64,000 bases of DNA from Gammaproteobacteria bacterium (GCA_019748175.1 JAIEPX010000016.1:1-64000), one strand, 5' to 3'. Numbered from the stretch's first letter, positions 47,335 to 56,364 are shown. Translations and numbers: made by a program. The notes: generated from the letters alone by a model not told the origin.

Positions 47335-47595
47335 ATGACAATTAGTAAAAAAAATAGAGAAGAGATTATTGCTGAGCTGGGGAACGTATTAGAAGAAAAC
47401 ACCGACGCATTAGTTGATGATTATCTTTTGGATACTAATGGCCTATGGGATTCACTAGCTTTCATTCGAATCTTAACCATTATCCATAAGCTTTACGGTG
47501 ACCTGTTAAGCCCTGACAAATTTTCCTTTTGCACAACAATCAAAGAATTATTTAATGTAATCGAGAAGGAATTAGGTGGTGTTAAACAAAATTAA
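47335..47595 (+). CDS. Acyl carrier protein (dedicated, operon-encoded)
   Basis: An 86-residue protein with the carrier-protein fold signature: three helices, the attachment serine S40 in NGLWDSLAFIRIL for 4'-phosphopantetheine, and a typical second helix. The surrounding motif is not the DSLD-type of the housekeeping fatty-acid ACP, which suggests a specialised carrier. I chose the ATG at 47335 because GGAGAAG lies 6 bases upstream; earlier in-frame ATGs would add a non-conserved hydrophobic leader. Its last 20 bases overlap the start of the ketosynthase gene, so the pair is translationally coupled. It probably holds the acyl chain used by that enzyme. Confidence 0.85.
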   Translation: MTISKKNREEIIAELGNVLEENTDALVDDYLLDTNGLWDSLAFIRILTIIHKLYGDLLSPDKFSFCTTIKELFNVIEKELGGVKQN

Positions 47596-48592
47596 CTCAG
47601 TGTCTATAGCTGGTATTAGTACCGCACTGCCTAAAAATATTGTTGAGTTTTCTCACAATGAAAATAGAACACGATCGAAAAATCCCACAGGTGTGAAAAA
47701 AGCATACATAGCAAGTGACGATGTATGTGCATCTGATTTGGCGTTACTTGCGAGCCAAGATTTGCTTGAAAAATTAGAATGGAAAAAAGAGAGCATCGAT
47801 TGTATAATTTTTGTGACACAAACCCCTGATTATCTAATACCCGCGACGGCTTGTTTATTGCAATCAAGGCTGGGTTTATCAGAAAATTGTATTGCTTTTG
47901 ATGTGAATTTAGGTTGCTCTGGATATTTGTATGGTCTTTATTTATCATCATCATTAATTCGAAAAAATGGGTTAAAACGAGTATTGCTGCTCACTGGCGA
48001 CACCTCAAGCAAGTTGATATCAAAAGATGATCAATCTGTAAATAGTCTCTTTGGTGATGCCGTTTGCGCAACCGCTCTTGAATATACTCCAAAAGCATTG
48101 CCGCTGCATTTTATTCTTGGCACAGATGGAAATGGGTTTGCATCGTTGCACATTCCAGCAGGAGGGTCTAGAAAATATGTCAGCGATAATAAAAATGATT
48201 TCTTTTTAAAAATGAATGGGCCAAATATTTTTTTATTTGCATTACAAAAAGTGCCAAAATTAGTGTCTTCTATTTTAAATAAATTAAATTGGAGTATCGA
48301 TTCAGTAGATTTCTGGCTTTTTCATCAAGCAAGCGCTTTAGTTATTGATTCAATAGTTGAAAAAATTGGTATACCGTCAAGTAAAGTAATAACGAGTTAT
48401 GAAGAGTATGGAAACACGAGTTCAGCATCAATACCTTTGACGATTACAGAAAAGTTGACGCCGTTAATTAACAATAACGCATCCGGAAAGAGACTAATTT
48501 TAGTTGGTTTTGGCGCAGGACATTCATGGGGAGTGCTAGCATTTGATTGTTTTACCGATATTCTTACCAGCACTGTTTTCCATACACAATAG
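47576..48592 (+). CDS. 3-oxoacyl-ACP synthase III-like (FabH/KAS III family) ketosynthase
   Basis: A 338-residue thiolase-fold enzyme with the complete KAS III triad: Cys114 (VNLGCSGYLYGL), His250 (FHQAS where FabH has HQAN) and Asn280 (YGNTSSASIP). KAS III enzymes condense an acyl-CoA or acyl-thioester starter with a malonyl- or other acyl-ACP. The sequence is divergent from housekeeping FabH, and the linked ACP, LuxR and thioesterase genes point to specialised acyl-product synthesis. The start is a GTG (47576, or the next GTG at 47579) with AAGGA at ideal spacing, overlapping the ACP gene. The following LuxR gene starts 13 bp after the stop. Confidence 0.9.
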   Translation: MVLNKINSVSIAGISTALPKNIVEFSHNENRTRSKNPTGVKKAYIASDDVCASDLALLASQDLLEKLEWKKESIDCIIFVTQTPDYLIPATACLLQSRLGLSENCIAFDVNLGCSGYLYGLYLSSSLIRKNGLKRVLLLTGDTSSKLISKDDQSVNSLFGDAVCATALEYTPKALPLHFILGTDGNGFASLHIPAGGSRKYVSDNKNDFFLKMNGPNIFLFALQKVPKLVSSILNKLNWSIDSVDFWLFHQASALVIDSIVEKIGIPSSKVITSYEEYGNTSSASIPLTITEKLTPLINNNASGKRLILVGFGAGHSWGVLAFDCFTDILTSTVFHTQ

Positions 48593-48605
48593 ATGGGACT
48601 GAGCA

Positions 48606-49430
48606 ATGGGAAATCTCATCATTCAAAAAAAACATGTGGCAATTAATTCTTCAAGTTTCATTCAGGAGATTTGTTCAGATTTATTTAAACGATTTGGTGT
48701 TTCATATTTCAATTATAGTAGATTTAATAAGGATTTCTCTCACACGTCGTTATCGAGTGATGGGGACTGGGCAAATTTTTTCTATAGCGAAGATTACAAA
48801 AACAAATTCCTATATAATGAGAATTTATTCGAACAATTAGATGGCTTTAGCTACATTTTATGGGCTTCTTTTCCGGAGAACAGGCTTATACAAAATCTAC
48901 GCGAATATTATGGTTACGATCATGGCATTATAATTATTGAATATAACGAAACGCACAATGACTATTATTCTTTCGCTGGCTATAAGAACAACCCATTGAT
49001 TTTAAATTTCTTTATTAACAATCTAGACCTGCTCAGATCATTTATTTATTACTTCAAGGAACAAGGAAGAGATATAATTAAAGAAGCCAATGATGATAAA
49101 ATAATATTGCCAAATAATCTTAGCAAAGATGAAAATAATCCGTTTGATATGGATAACTATTGTTACAACAGAAAAATAGTTGAAAGCTATTTATTGAATA
49201 TGAAAGTAAAAAAATATTATTTAGGCGCTCCAGATGAAAAAAACTACTTAACTAACAAAGAATATGTTTGTGCACGTGATTATATATGCGGTTTTTCTTC
49301 AAAAGAAATTGCTTTGTCACACGGCATGTCTTTTAGAACGGTGCAGACACATATCGAATCTGTTATGCAAAAACTCCAATGCAATTCTAGGCGCTCTTTA
49401 CGCGCCGCGCTTAGTAAGGCATTGTTATGA
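48606..49430 (+). CDS. LuxR-type transcriptional regulator inside the acyl-product operon
   Basis: A 274-residue regulator. The N-terminal 190 residues have no receiver-domain motif and may be an autoinducer-binding-like or PAS-like ligand domain. A LuxR/GerE HTH occupies about 212-265 (LTNKEYVCARDYICGFSSKE followed by IALSHGMSFRTVQTHIESVMQKL). It sits between the ketosynthase and the thioesterase and overlaps the latter by 4 bp (ATGA), an unusual place for a regulator unless it responds to the operon's own product. It lacks typical LuxR autoinducer-pocket residues that I could assign with confidence. Confidence 0.85.
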   Translation: MGNLIIQKKHVAINSSSFIQEICSDLFKRFGVSYFNYSRFNKDFSHTSLSSDGDWANFFYSEDYKNKFLYNENLFEQLDGFSYILWASFPENRLIQNLREYYGYDHGIIIIEYNETHNDYYSFAGYKNNPLILNFFINNLDLLRSFIYYFKEQGRDIIKEANDDKIILPNNLSKDENNPFDMDNYCYNRKIVESYLLNMKVKKYYLGAPDEKNYLTNKEYVCARDYICGFSSKEIALSHGMSFRTVQTHIESVMQKLQCNSRRSLRAALSKALL

Positions 49431-49888
49431 AATTATTTCAGCCTTTTCACTACACGCTAGAAGTGCAGCAATCTCACATAAACGATGGTGATCACTTAAG
49501 TTTTATTTCTCTTGTGGTGTTATTGGGAGACATTAGAAAAAAAACATTAAATGCACTTGGCTTAACTGAGAAAAGTTTGGATGGAAATAATACGGGGTTA
49601 ATTTTAGTCAACACTGAAGCAAAAATTCGAAACCAATGCCTTTTGGGCGACAAGCTATTAGTTGAGGTTTCTATTGTTTTTGAACATGAATATTTTTGTT
49701 CATTCGAATATAAAGTTAAAAATATGCACATTAATAAAACAGCCTCCTTAGTAAAGGACAAATATTGTTACTATAACTATGATGAAAGAAAAACAACTAA
49801 AGTACCTGAGGGTTTTAAAAAGGCTGTGCTAGACACTCATAAAGAATCGGGGTCGAGCATTAACCACAACAGCTCTCACCTAGCATGA
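49427..49888 (+). CDS. Hotdog-fold acyl thioesterase (4HBT type)
   Basis: This 153-residue protein shows the 4-hydroxybenzoyl-CoA thioesterase pattern at its N terminus: an aromatic beta strand, then the HINDGDHLSFISLVVLLGDI region that corresponds to the catalytic DxNxHxN-like helix entry (here ND-GDH), and the later VNTEAKIRNQCLLGDKLLVEV strand. It probably releases an acyl product from the ACP or CoA. It is the last gene of the ACP-KAS III-LuxR unit, and its 3' end overlaps the convergent DUF2797 gene by 29 bp. The family call is good; substrate is unknown. Confidence 0.75.
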   Translation: MKLFQPFHYTLEVQQSHINDGDHLSFISLVVLLGDIRKKTLNALGLTEKSLDGNNTGLILVNTEAKIRNQCLLGDKLLVEVSIVFEHEYFCSFEYKVKNMHINKTASLVKDKYCYYNYDERKTTKVPEGFKKAVLDTHKESGSSINHNSSHLA

Positions 49889-50687
49889 CTTCATAGCCAC
49901 TGTATTTGCGAACATTGATGACGCCTTCTTCGAAAATAAGGTATTGACCCTTAATGCCTTGAAGATGCCCGCTGACAATGGCATTGGAATCTAAATTGAA
50001 GACGCGAAGTTTTTCGGGATATTCGATGACGGGATATAGAAATTCTTGGACGGTCTCATCTATTAATAATTGAATATCGCCAACGGGAAATTTGGCTTGA
50101 ATGTTTTCTATAGAGCTCGCTGCTTCTTTGAGTAAGCGATCGCGCTCGGCCATTAATTCAATTTTTAAATTATCTTGAGTGAGCATGGTACGCCAGTTAG
50201 TTTTGTCAGCAACAAATTTTTTAAAGGCTACTTCCAACACACCCGCTTGATAACGGTTTTTAGTAGAAAAAATCGGTAAAGCTTGAATGGCCCCCTGGTC
50301 TATCCATCGTGTGGGCACTTGTGATTGTCGAGTGATCCCTACTTTTAATCCTGATGAATTGGCTAGATAAACCACATGTGGAACAAAACAGCTCGCGTGC
50401 ACCCAATCATTGGGATCACAAATGCTTTGATCATGACGGCACTTCTCAGGATGTATCATACATAGATTGCATTCGTTTAAGCGACGAAAGCACGGAAAAC
50501 AATAGCCTTGTTGAAAACTTTTTTTCGTTTTACGTCCACATTGTACACAAAAAATGTTTCCTGTATGGGATAAATGCACATGATGACCCAAAAAATCATT
50601 GAGAATGATGGACTCATCATCAAGAAGAAGCTCGTAGCGCACGGGCTGTTCATAGACCGTGCGCATTTTATGTAATTTACCTTTCAC
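49860..50687 (-). CDS. DUF2797 family zinc-ribbon-like protein
   Basis: A 275-residue protein with paired cysteines CVQCGRKTKK ... YCFPCF and CNLCMIHPEKCRH, consistent with metal-binding ribbons, and the family segment VVYLANSSGLKVGITRQSQVPTRWIDQGA, which resembles the GIY-YIG fold (YxANSxGxKVGxT). DUF2797 proteins have no proven activity. I prefer the GTG start at 50687 because TAGAGGTGAT sits at good spacing and family members begin close to MxGxLxKM; an ATG at 50711 would add eight residues. Its 3' end overlaps the thioesterase gene from the opposite strand. Confidence 0.85.
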   Translation of the reverse strand: MKGKLHKMRTVYEQPVRYELLLDDESIILNDFLGHHVHLSHTGNIFCVQCGRKTKKSFQQGYCFPCFRRLNECNLCMIHPEKCRHDQSICDPNDWVHASCFVPHVVYLANSSGLKVGITRQSQVPTRWIDQGAIQALPIFSTKNRYQAGVLEVAFKKFVADKTNWRTMLTQDNLKIELMAERDRLLKEAASSIENIQAKFPVGDIQLLIDETVQEFLYPVIEYPEKLRVFNLDSNAIVSGHLQGIKGQYLIFEEGVINVRKYSGYEVMLGESCCG

Positions 50688-50734
50688 AGCATCACCTCTA
50701 ATACCCCTCATTGCGAAAAGAAAATCTTAACATC

Positions 50735-51682
50735 TTACGATGAAGCTTTAGGGTTAGGACGTCGAATTTGCATTAAAAGTGGTATGGAAACTAAAAATGC
50801 ACCGCCCACTAAATTACCCAAGCTGATTGGCACTAAATGATTAATCACAATGTGCCACATATTAAGCGAAGGATCTGACATTTGTGCGACTGCAAGTAAG
50901 GCCACGTTAATGGGGAAATATTGCAAGTTCGCGAGCGTAATGACCGCCACACCAAAAAGTAAGCACAAGATTTTACCCATCGCGACACGATTATAGGTCG
51001 CAAAAAATGTCGCAATCCCCATTACCCAATTCGCCAATATACCTGAGACGAATAATGGAATCATTCCGAACATAGGGCCGTTGGGCTCAGACAATAATCG
51101 TAGACTGGCGATTGATTTGACCACCGCTACACTCGCAGCACTCGGAGTAAAATGAGTCCCTGCGATTATTAGTAGCGTTACTCCAAGTAACACACCGAAA
51201 TAATTTCCAATCCAAGCCAATATCCAAAATACAAATAACCGAATAAAACCCGATCCCACTTTCACGCCGTATAAATTAGAAGGGACCAGAATATTCACTT
51301 CGGTAAACAAAATACTGTTGCTTGCCAATACTAAAAATAATCCGGCAGTAAAACCAAACGATAGCGCAACTTGCTGCCATACTGGATTTTCTGCAGTTCC
51401 GGCTAATTGAAGCGCCACTACTGCTGCGACCGCCATTAATCCACCACCTAATAGTGATAACAGTAATTGCAGAATGTATGAACCACCACCTATACGGCGT
51501 GTTCCACTTTGAATAATTTCATAAGCAATATTATTACTGGGTCGATTGTGACGACGATAAGGTGGTCGACCAGAACCTCCTTGTGGTCTGTGCGACGTAT
51601 TTCGATCACCTCTCTCGCCTCGCTCACCACGATCATTCGGATTTCTACGCGGAGAATTGCCTCTATTTTGTGAAGATTGCAT
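50735..51682 (-). CDS. Formate/nitrite transporter (FNT) family channel with an Arg/Gly-rich N-terminal extension
   Basis: A 315-residue protein with six membrane helices. The core shows FNT features: ASNSILFTEVNI in the broken second helix, SGILANWVMGIATFFA, and ISLGNLVGGAFLVSIP near the end. FNT channels pass formate, nitrite, lactate or hydrosulfide through the inner membrane. Unlike typical members, the first ~55 residues are low-complexity (R, G, N, P), almost certainly disordered and cytoplasmic. The next gene on this strand is the large oxidoreductase upstream (64 bp), so co-transcription is possible. Confidence 0.85.
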   Translation of the reverse strand: MQSSQNRGNSPRRNPNDRGERGERGDRNTSHRPQGGSGRPPYRRHNRPSNNIAYEIIQSGTRRIGGGSYILQLLLSLLGGGLMAVAAVVALQLAGTAENPVWQQVALSFGFTAGLFLVLASNSILFTEVNILVPSNLYGVKVGSGFIRLFVFWILAWIGNYFGVLLGVTLLIIAGTHFTPSAASVAVVKSIASLRLLSEPNGPMFGMIPLFVSGILANWVMGIATFFATYNRVAMGKILCLLFGVAVITLANLQYFPINVALLAVAQMSDPSLNMWHIVINHLVPISLGNLVGGAFLVSIPLLMQIRRPNPKASS

Positions 51683-51745
51683 AAAGTCCTTCCTTAAAAA
51701 GTTAATCAGCTATTCCTTCCTATTTGGAATTACACTGAAAGATAA

Positions 51746-54700
51746 TTACACTCGTTCGACGTTATATTCGGCAAACAAATAATCCAACCAAAGGTTCGAT
51801 AAAATTTCTTGCGTGCTGTTTTGAGCCAATCGTTCACTCAAATTATCCAGATCAACAATATCCAATGGTTGATCCTGCCATGAGCACGCATAAACGGCTT
51901 TGGTTCTTTGCCCCGTCAACGGATTCACTTGCCACTGTAAACATTGGGCGCAAACCCCTTTAAGCATACACTGCATAGGACCATAAATTGAAGCAATAAA
52001 TTGCGTATCCGCCCTAAAAAATGTTTTTAACTCATTACTCCTAGCAGTTTGAATTATTTTAACTAATTTTTTCGTACCTATTACTAATACTCGATTGACC
52101 TCATCAAAACCAATCCCTAAAGGTTTTTTAGGAATCAATTCTCCATTCGCATATTGAACAAGTAAGGTTAAAAAATCACCTGTTGCACTGACATCAACAG
52201 GTCGACGCGAGGGCACAGGCTCACCCTGTTCAGTAATCCAAAATATCGCATCAGCCGCAGATTCCAATTCATCTTGACAGTACACTTCTTCATGATTGCG
52301 AAAACCCGCGATATAAATAACACGATGACCGGCCGCCTTGAGAGCAGGACCTACCGCTTGGATATGCGCAGCGCCCATTCGACCCCCGATCACCATGACG
52401 GTTCCACGATCTTTAGGAATTTCTGTGCGAACACCCGTGGGCCCCATAATCGAAATAGGATCACCCGGTTTAAACATAGCAAATAATCGCGAACTCGCAC
52501 CCTGTTCAAAAACCATTAAGGCGATTTTTCCTGTTTCTTTATCTACTTTCGCTCCGATCATCGCCATCGCTTCGGATTGCAATCGCGTCCCTCCTACGAG
52601 AGGCGCAGTAGTTTCATAATTTTGAACACGGTAGAACTGCCCCGGTTTAAAATTGCGAGCTGCCATGGGTGCATAGATGTCAACTTCAATAACAGTAGCC
52701 GTATGGCGTTTCACTTTCGTCACAGTCGCAGTGAATAAATTCTGTATTTTTTTCTCAAAATTCTCGTAGTCAGAAATATCATGTATATTCTTATCTTTAA
52801 CTTGTAACGACTTGATTATTTTAGGATAAATCCTACCCGCCGAAGCGATCGCCTTGACCACACTACCATGAAAAACCGGATGCGTATCACCTAAAAATGA
52901 AACACGATATCCCTCCTGTTGATAACTGGTAAACGCCCCAAATTCTTTTGTTTTAACATGCTCTTGGGAGGGTGGACCTGCATCGTGCAAGTGCCCGTTT
53001 TCATTTTCAGAGTACGCTCGATACTCCATACCCTCGCGATGAAAAGTACCTCGGTGTTCGAATTCATAAGCAATATTCGGCTTAGCCCCAGTGGCAACTA
53101 AAATTGCACGGGCGGGTAGTACCACTTCATTGGAATTTTCGTCAACACGCTCACACACGAGGGCAGTTACATGCCCCTGCGAATCTAAGCGAGCGGCAAC
53201 GGGATTTAAGGATTCAGCATAAAAAATGCCTTCTTCCAGCGCTTTTTCGACTTCTTCATGATTACGTCGATAAGCAGGAGAATCATGAAGTTTACGACGA
53301 TAAACAATGGTCACACCGCCCCACTCACGCAGTAAACGAATAAAATCGGGCGCACGCCCCTCTTGATTGGCTTTTTCTCGTTCAGCTCTAACTTCACGTC
53401 CGTGAGCTAGAAATTCTTGTAAAATTGTTGCGTCCACCTCAGGAAAATGTTGATCCACTACTTCTCGTCCCGATTTTTGAACAAGAATTTCATAACGAGC
53501 GAGAATTTTTTCGACCTGAGTAATGTAATAAGCTTGTACTTCCGTTGCAGTATCAATACCAGTAAGACCACCCCCAATAATCACTGCGGGCATTCGCACT
53601 TGCAAGTTCGCTAAACTGGATTTTTTTGCAGCGCCCGTCAGTTGCAGCGCCATTAAAAAGTCATTGGCTTGACGCATACCTGTCGCCATACTGCCTGGAA
53701 TATTAAGCTCTCTTGGAAGCCCTGCCCCAACAGCAACGGCTAAATGATCACACCCTAACTCCCAAACGTCTTCGACGTTGAATGTCCCACCAAAACGAAC
53801 ACCGCCATACACTGAAAAATAAGGTCGTCGTAATAAACACAAATAGATTAATTTGAGAAAATTCTTATCCCAACGTACGGTAATGCCATATTCAGCAACA
53901 CCCCCAAATCCAGCCAGGATTCTTTCGGAAAGATCTTCTTTGATACTGGCAAAATCTTGTATGGGTTGCGTGACCGTGTCTTTGTCAACCGGTTCGATTT
54001 TTAATCCTTCAACACCAATCACTGCACAGCCTTCCATAGTCAAATGATGAGCTAAAGTAAAACCTGCAGGACCCATACCCATCACCATGATTTTTAGTCC
54101 ATTATAGGGCTTCATGACCCATTGCGTTTTTCGCAGAGGATTCCATCGAGTCAATAAATCATAAATTTCGACGCCCCAAGGCAGTGATAAAACATCCTTC
54201 AACACTCGTGATTCAATCTGAGGAATATCGACGGGATCTTGTTTTTGATAAATACAGGCTTTCATACAATCATTACAAATTCGATGGCCGGTCGCAGGGC
54301 ACATGGGATTATCGACCATCACCATGGCCAACGCGCCCAACACGTCTCCACCGCGATAAAGTGCGTGCATTTCGGAGATTTTTTCTTCGAGTGGGCAACC
54401 CGTCATGTATTCATCCAGAGGATTTTTCTTTAGTCCTAACTCTGGTTCACGTTTTTTTACTGGGAAGCCCTGCGAACAAAAATCGCCCTCATTGGTGTGA
54501 CAGTTCACACAATAATGAACCTCGCTCAGCACTTCTCGTCGCGACATGCCTTCATCAGTCAGCGAAAATCCATCGCGTTGACGCTGATGAGATTCGGGTC
54601 CCTCTACTCGTTGATAAGGATCTTCGGGGACTGGATCTAAATTGACGAGGTTTTGATAGTCGAGTTTTGCGGGAAGTTTAAAACTCGCCCACCCTTGGAC

Positions 54701-55231
54701 AGCTTGTTGGCCTTCATCGGTTGAGAGTGCTAACACACACCAATCAACGAGTCGCTCAATCTCAGGTGATTCCGTTTTTAATAAGTTCACTGCAAATTCA
54801 GCAACGCCCCATTCAATATCGAAATCACTTTCAATATTATCCATAACCCACTGATTTAAATCATTAAAAGATACCTTAATATTATGATTGGAAACCTTTC
54901 GTTTCGCCATTCGAAGTACAATATTTTCTTTAAATTGAAAGATAACAGCGTCTCTGAGAATAGTCGATTTTAAGTTTTCTACGGGTTGATCGATATTGAA
55001 GAAAGCTGTTAAAAACGCGCTAAGGTGTTCGGCAGCGGAGATTAATAGCTGACTGGTGTCTTCTCGCGTAAATGGTTGAGATTGGCTTCTATAATCCTGC
55101 AATTGCTGACAAAGTGCGCTATCTTTCGCTTTTAGTGAGGCAATGAATTCTGCGTCAAGGCGTGCTAAGTGCGCTGCATCAAATAGTTGTGCAAATTCAT
55201 AGCCTGAAAATTGTAGTCTCGTTTCTGCCAT
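51746..55231 (-). CDS. Fused GltD-type and PyrK/FNR-type iron-sulfur flavoprotein oxidoreductase
   Basis: A 1161-residue giant enzyme. About 220 N-terminal residues are helical and unrecognised. A DPYD/GltD-type Fe-S region (about 245-345) has cysteines in HYCVNCHTNEGDFC and in PATGHRICNDCMKACIY. The FAD/NAD(P) module of glutamate-synthase small-subunit type follows (about 375-800: IMVMGMGPAGFTLAHHL and VIIGGGLTGIDTATEVQ). The C-terminal part is a ferredoxin-reductase/PyrK-like module (about 850-1080) ending in a 2Fe-2S cluster with Cys1088, 1094, 1097 and 1116. The same two modules form the two subunits of the electron-bifurcating NfnAB transhydrogenase, here in one chain and in swapped order. 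Its reaction is not known. Confidence 0.8.
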   Translation of the reverse strand: MAETRLQFSGYEFAQLFDAAHLARLDAEFIASLKAKDSALCQQLQDYRSQSQPFTREDTSQLLISAAEHLSAFLTAFFNIDQPVENLKSTILRDAVIFQFKENIVLRMAKRKVSNHNIKVSFNDLNQWVMDNIESDFDIEWGVAEFAVNLLKTESPEIERLVDWCVLALSTDEGQQAVQGWASFKLPAKLDYQNLVNLDPVPEDPYQRVEGPESHQRQRDGFSLTDEGMSRREVLSEVHYCVNCHTNEGDFCSQGFPVKKREPELGLKKNPLDEYMTGCPLEEKISEMHALYRGGDVLGALAMVMVDNPMCPATGHRICNDCMKACIYQKQDPVDIPQIESRVLKDVLSLPWGVEIYDLLTRWNPLRKTQWVMKPYNGLKIMVMGMGPAGFTLAHHLTMEGCAVIGVEGLKIEPVDKDTVTQPIQDFASIKEDLSERILAGFGGVAEYGITVRWDKNFLKLIYLCLLRRPYFSVYGGVRFGGTFNVEDVWELGCDHLAVAVGAGLPRELNIPGSMATGMRQANDFLMALQLTGAAKKSSLANLQVRMPAVIIGGGLTGIDTATEVQAYYITQVEKILARYEILVQKSGREVVDQHFPEVDATILQEFLAHGREVRAEREKANQEGRAPDFIRLLREWGGVTIVYRRKLHDSPAYRRNHEEVEKALEEGIFYAESLNPVAARLDSQGHVTALVCERVDENSNEVVLPARAILVATGAKPNIAYEFEHRGTFHREGMEYRAYSENENGHLHDAGPPSQEHVKTKEFGAFTSYQQEGYRVSFLGDTHPVFHGSVVKAIASAGRIYPKIIKSLQVKDKNIHDISDYENFEKKIQNLFTATVTKVKRHTATVIEVDIYAPMAARNFKPGQFYRVQNYETTAPLVGGTRLQSEAMAMIGAKVDKETGKIALMVFEQGASSRLFAMFKPGDPISIMGPTGVRTEIPKDRGTVMVIGGRMGAAHIQAVGPALKAAGHRVIYIAGFRNHEEVYCQDELESAADAIFWITEQGEPVPSRRPVDVSATGDFLTLLVQYANGELIPKKPLGIGFDEVNRVLVIGTKKLVKIIQTARSNELKTFFRADTQFIASIYGPMQCMLKGVCAQCLQWQVNPLTGQRTKAVYACSWQDQPLDIVDLDNLSERLAQNSTQEILSNLWLDYLFAEYNVERV

Positions 55232-55302
55232 TGCTTTATCTTTGACATAAAAGTCGGTATTCTACGCTACAATAAGGTTCACTGCCACAGAGGAATGTAG
55301 TT

Positions 55303-55485
55303 ATGATTCGTCGTAAAATTGTTGGATTCGTTAGCGAAATCGATAAGATGCTAACGACTTTTGATCAGACTTATCCTAAATCTGAGTCACAGCTGGCTGA
55401 AATTAAAAAGTATGAGCGAATTTATAAACTGCGTGATGAGCCTGTTGAGAAAAAGAAAGAAGATGGACTCTGGGAAAAATTCTAA
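55303..55485 (+). CDS. Short conserved-looking hydrophilic protein
   Basis: A 60-residue protein starting MIRRKIVGFVSEIDKMLTTF with a likely helix and a K/E-rich tail. It has no signal peptide or cysteine. The start is supported by an AGAGGAATG run just before the ATG. It looks like a short family found in Coxiella-type genomes, but I cannot name it reliably. It is divergent from the oxidoreductase gene (71 bp). Confidence 0.6.
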   Translation: MIRRKIVGFVSEIDKMLTTFDQTYPKSESQLAEIKKYERIYKLRDEPVEKKKEDGLWEKF

Positions 55486-55502
55486 GAGAAATGTGTCTCA
55501 GG

Positions 55503-55525
55503 AAAAGGGGTCAGATCTAAGTCCG
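55503..55525. repeat. GGGGTCAGATCTAAGTC repeat remnant
   Basis: AAAAGGGGTCAGATCTAAGT lies 18 bp after the small ORF's stop. It matches the motif at 20614 (GGGGTCAGATCCAAG) at all but one of 15 positions. Confidence 0.5.
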
Positions 55526-55672
55526 ACAGGCTCTAGTGGAAAACTGGTACTTCGAACAGTGATGCTGATTGAAATTTAGAATCCACAAAACTTAGAACCA
55601 CCCTCTTTTCTTTTGTCCCCATGCCATTGGGGCAAATAAAACGCTTTGAAAACAATATATTACGGGCTTCTC

Positions 55673-55987
55673 TTAAACGTTTGCCTTAGCTAATATTTTA
55701 TGCAATTCGCCGTTCTCATACAATTCTTGCATGATGTCACTGCCACCAATCAGCTGCCCCTTCACATACAATTGAGGAATCGTTGGCCAGTTGCCGTACT
55801 CTTTTATTCCCTGACGAATTTCATCATCTTCGAGAATGTTAACCGTCATGAACTCAACCCCACACTGGCGCAACAAGTGAACAGCTTTGCCCGAAAACCC
55901 GCACTGCGGAAACGCCGCCGTGCCTTTCATATAAAGAACCACGAGATTCTCAGATAGCTGCTTTTCAATGGTTTGTCGGATAGTCAT
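55673..55987 (-). CDS. grxD: Monothiol glutaredoxin, Grx4 family
   Basis: A 104-residue glutaredoxin with the CGFS active site at residue 29 (FPQCGFSGKA), the signature of Grx4-type proteins that carry [2Fe-2S] clusters together with BolA and deliver them to target proteins. The WP-TIPQLYVKGQLIGG loop and GGSDIMQELYENGEL complete the fold. Cytoplasmic. It stands alone between two gene-poor gaps. Confidence 0.97.
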   Translation of the reverse strand: MTIRQTIEKQLSENLVVLYMKGTAAFPQCGFSGKAVHLLRQCGVEFMTVNILEDDEIRQGIKEYGNWPTIPQLYVKGQLIGGSDIMQELYENGELHKILAKANV

Positions 55988-56364
55988 GTGCGTACCTCAT
56001 TTATAGTCATAAACTCGCATTATACCTTTATCTCCCTTGTTTTGTCACCCAGGCTTCTCGAGCTACCAAAGACAGATTCTTAGCCTACTCCACCCAGGAT
56101 AATTAATTTTTTTACCGCAACAAACCGGTGTGTCAAACTTAGGCCTGATAGTACGCACAAAACTTAAGAAGGCTTCATAATACCTTATCCTTCTTTTGTG
56201 CTTTTGGGGGATCATCCTTGAATTTCCTATCTATCGCCAAGAAATTTCCTGATAAAACGGCACGTGCTGGGGTGTATTTTTCGCTCTAACGTAACTATTA
56301 TTTATTCTTAATCTATAGTGAATGGGTATCAGGAAAAATTGAATTCTTCACTAAAAGTTTACTT
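55988..56364. other. 377-bp gap with a decayed repeat
   Basis: No gene is supported. Bases 56073-56125 (CAGATTCTTAGCCTACTCCA onward) resemble 16745-16797 at roughly three bases in four, including GCCTAC and CAGGATA-TTAA. The rest is AT-rich without clear hairpins. It is probably a relic of the same repeat that fills the gap at 16.6 kb. Confidence 0.5.

Noticed and set aside
54184..54645. 153-codon plus-strand frame inside the large oxidoreductase gene
   Set aside because: Entirely antisense to conserved Fe-S motifs of a clear gene; no independent start signal.
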